From a virus: DNA of 24,225 bases. Below, piece after piece: positions 22,936-24,225 of the stretch. The notes beneath the pieces were generated by a model. The model ran no database searches, was not told where the DNA came from, and saw only the letters and a list, made by a program, of their open reading frames with translations. A program made the position numbers and the translations under genes. Positions within the stretch are counted from its first letter, which is position 1; each line of letters begins with the position of its first letter. Location of the stretch: IMG/VR virus record IMGVR_UViG_3300044616_001431, positions 1 through 24,225 of that record; one strand, given 5' to 3'.

Positions 22936-23853
22936 ATGCCGGACCCTGCCGCCGATCCGGCTTTTTTTTGTGCCAAAAATTCGTATGGGGTGAATACCCC
23001 AGAGGGAAAGACCCCATTGCAGGCCGAGGAGGCTGCCTCCGCCGCCGCGCCTTTTCTTTTTTCGGAGGAGGAAATCGGGGCGGAGAAGTTGGAAGCCACG
23101 GGAGAGTTTAGCGGGGAGCGCCTACTAGCTCGGAGGCCGGAGGTTTACCGGGCCATCTGCCGGATGAGCGCCGAGGGGTTGAGCATGTCGGCCATGGCTC
23201 GGGCGCTCGGGGTGAGCCGGAACACGGTGGCGGCTGTCCAGGATCGGGAACAAATTTCTATAGAGCAGCAGAAAAAGGAGTTGCTGCGCAATGTGCGCAC
23301 GGCTGCCCGGCTGTCCGTCGAGCGTGTTGTGGAGTTGGTGCCTTCGATCAACAACGCCAAGGATGCGGCCATCGTGGCGGCTGTCATGGTGGACAAGCTC
23401 CAGCTCTTGAGCGGTGAGGCTACCGCCCGGGTCGAGAGGGTCGAGGTTGGCCAGGATAAACTAGCGGAGATGCTAGCCTCGTTGCCGATCCTGGAGGCTG
23501 AGGTGCTGCCGCTAACCGGTCCAAGCGCCGACGCGCCGGAACAAAAGGGCACCGCTGCCCTGCCTGCCGAAGCCGTCGCCCTGGCTGGCTCTGATGCGAA
23601 ATCAGAAGTTTTATCCTCGTTTGCAGATAAGGAGTCGAAGGCGGTCGCCACTTTGTCCGCCACTTCGCCCTTGGCCGCCGGTGTCGAGCCGGTCGAAGCC
23701 GTGGCCGTGGCGGTCGATCAGGAGGGGGGGGAGGGGGTCACGGATTTTGCACCCCCCCCATCACAACCCACTGGTTTGGGTGCGCAGAAAATTTTTGACA
23801 AAGGGGTCTCTGATGCCCCGCAGGACGCTTCGGATTCATTAACCCTACCATGA
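22936..23853 (+). CDS. HTH-containing phage protein (regulator or small-terminase candidate)
   Basis: 305 residues, starting 4 bases after the upstream stop. Residues 70-115 (RPEVYRAICRMSAEGLSMSAMARALG, then VSRNTVAAVQDRE) form a clear HTH of the resolvase or small-terminase style. Residues about 115-175 are helical and could oligomerise (KKELLRNVRTAARLSVERVVEL). From about 190 on it is Ala/Glu/Pro-rich and disordered-looking, with G8 and C8 tracts in the DNA (23724-23759). The position at the start of the packaging or late side is where small terminases sit, but no large terminase is visible within the window. Stop overlaps the next start. Confidence 0.6.
   Translation: MPDPAADPAFFCAKNSYGVNTPEGKTPLQAEEAASAAAPFLFSEEEIGAEKLEATGEFSGERLLARRPEVYRAICRMSAEGLSMSAMARALGVSRNTVAAVQDREQISIEQQKKELLRNVRTAARLSVERVVELVPSINNAKDAAIVAAVMVDKLQLLSGEATARVERVEVGQDKLAEMLASLPILEAEVLPLTGPSADAPEQKGTAALPAEAVALAGSDAKSEVLSSFADKESKAVATLSATSPLAAGVEPVEAVAVAVDQEGGEGVTDFAPPPSQPTGLGAQKIFDKGVSDAPQDASDSLTLP
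23644..23665 (+). repeat. Paired GTCGCCACTT-type sites inside a gene
   Basis: GTCGCCACTT (23644-23653) and GTCCGCCACTT (23655-23665) repeat, with one base less between them, the pair at 18661-18682 near attP. Here they lie in the coding sequence of the HTH protein. Confidence 0.6.
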
Positions 23854-24131
23854 GCACTAAAAATAAAAAAAACGCCGCGCTGGAGCCGTCTCCGGCTCAG
23901 GATACGCCGCCCGCCCAGCCGGTGCCGGAGTATATCACCGCCCGCCTGCTAGGGCATGAGATCAACAAGCAGTTCCTCACTCTCTCCGTTCCCGATGGGG
24001 TGGGGGGATTCAGCCGCGTGAGGATGCGCGTGCCGCTCCGCCTCGCCCATTGCTTCAAAAAAAACGCCGTCGTCCGTGTGCGTCGCACCGACGATCCCCT
24101 TGTTGTCGAACCTTTTCCCTCGATTTTATGA
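23850..24131 (+). CDS. Small hypothetical protein
   Basis: 93 residues, overlapping its neighbours by ATGA at both ends. A Lys/Asn/Pro-rich disordered N-terminus (about 25 residues) precedes a compact beta-rich part (YITARLLGHEINKQFLTLSVPD, RVRMRVPLRLAHCFKKNAVV, RVRRTDDPLVVEPFPS), perhaps a small beta-barrel of the SH3 or OB kind. No family is recognised. Tight coupling to the HTH protein and the following gene suggests a shared role. Confidence 0.65.
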   Translation: MSTKNKKNAALEPSPAQDTPPAQPVPEYITARLLGHEINKQFLTLSVPDGVGGFSRVRMRVPLRLAHCFKKNAVVRVRRTDDPLVVEPFPSIL

Positions 24132-24225
24132 AAAAACAACCCGTTACCCTCTATTCCACCGCCTCGGAATCAGCGGCTTTATTCCGCCGATTTCTCGAAA
24201 AACAATCCCCCCGCATCACCGCCAC
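24128..24225 (+). CDS. Start of a gene cut by the right edge
   Basis: ATG 24128 overlaps the upstream TGA; 32 residues are visible, beginning MKKQPVTLYSTASESAALF and continuing RRFLEKQSPRITAT. Too little is seen to assign it. A large terminase would be a natural gene here, but this is only positional guessing. Confidence 0.5.
   Translation, partial: MKKQPVTLYSTASESAALFRRFLEKQSPRITA

Overview
The window is a large part of the genome of a temperate, tailed dsDNA phage or prophage from a GC-rich Gram-negative bacterium. Almost every gene is phage-type. Many genes overlap by ATGA or TAATG, and no gene-free stretch exceeds 300 bases; the longest is 18658-18914. The virion genes resemble podovirus-like sets (a low-complexity Ala/Gln virion protein followed by a very large internal or ejection-type protein), and I see no tape-measure-like gene. 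The host is probably Verrucomicrobiota-like. That is a weak inference from the GC-rich coding style, rare strong Shine-Dalgarno sites, and intergenic CACAGAG and CTTAAAA tandem repeats. No host gene is visible.

Plus-strand late region (1-17566): the 3' end of a tail-fibre-like gene; a lysis-like cassette (two small membrane proteins, a small lipoprotein, an L,D-transpeptidase-like protein with an H...SxxGC motif); a small acidic protein; a metallophosphoesterase; a winged-helix-like protein; a 628-aa structural protein; a tail fibre with an AT-rich tip; a SET-domain protein; a 696-aa Ala/Gln/Asn-rich virion protein; a PP-loop (PAPS-reductase-like) enzyme overlapped out of frame by a cysteine-cluster protein; two smaller virion proteins; and a 1994-aa polyvalent internal protein with an HEIGH zinc-protease motif.

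Minus-strand early/lysogeny region (22201 down to 17563): an RHH-type DNA-binding protein, a PEGA-like lipoprotein, an ArdC-type antirestriction protein, an HTPGPW-family protein, four small unknown proteins, then a tyrosine integrase. Between the last small gene and integrase lies an attP-like site. Its core is the 3' half of tRNA-Arg(ACG), flanked on both sides by repeated GTCGCCACTT-type sites that look like integrase arm sites. Phage genes on both sides suggest a circular or free-phage form, or a contig crossing attP. Three minus-strand genes share an identical 25-bp element with a GC-rich hairpin, 7-10 nt before the start codon.

Plus-strand early region (22285-24225): a second small RHH-like protein is transcribed divergently from the first, across an 83-bp interval with an 11-bp inverted repeat, which is probably the genetic switch. 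It is followed by two tiny proteins, an excisionase/MerR-type HTH protein, a 305-aa HTH protein (possible small terminase or regulator), a 93-aa unknown and the start of another gene cut by the window edge.
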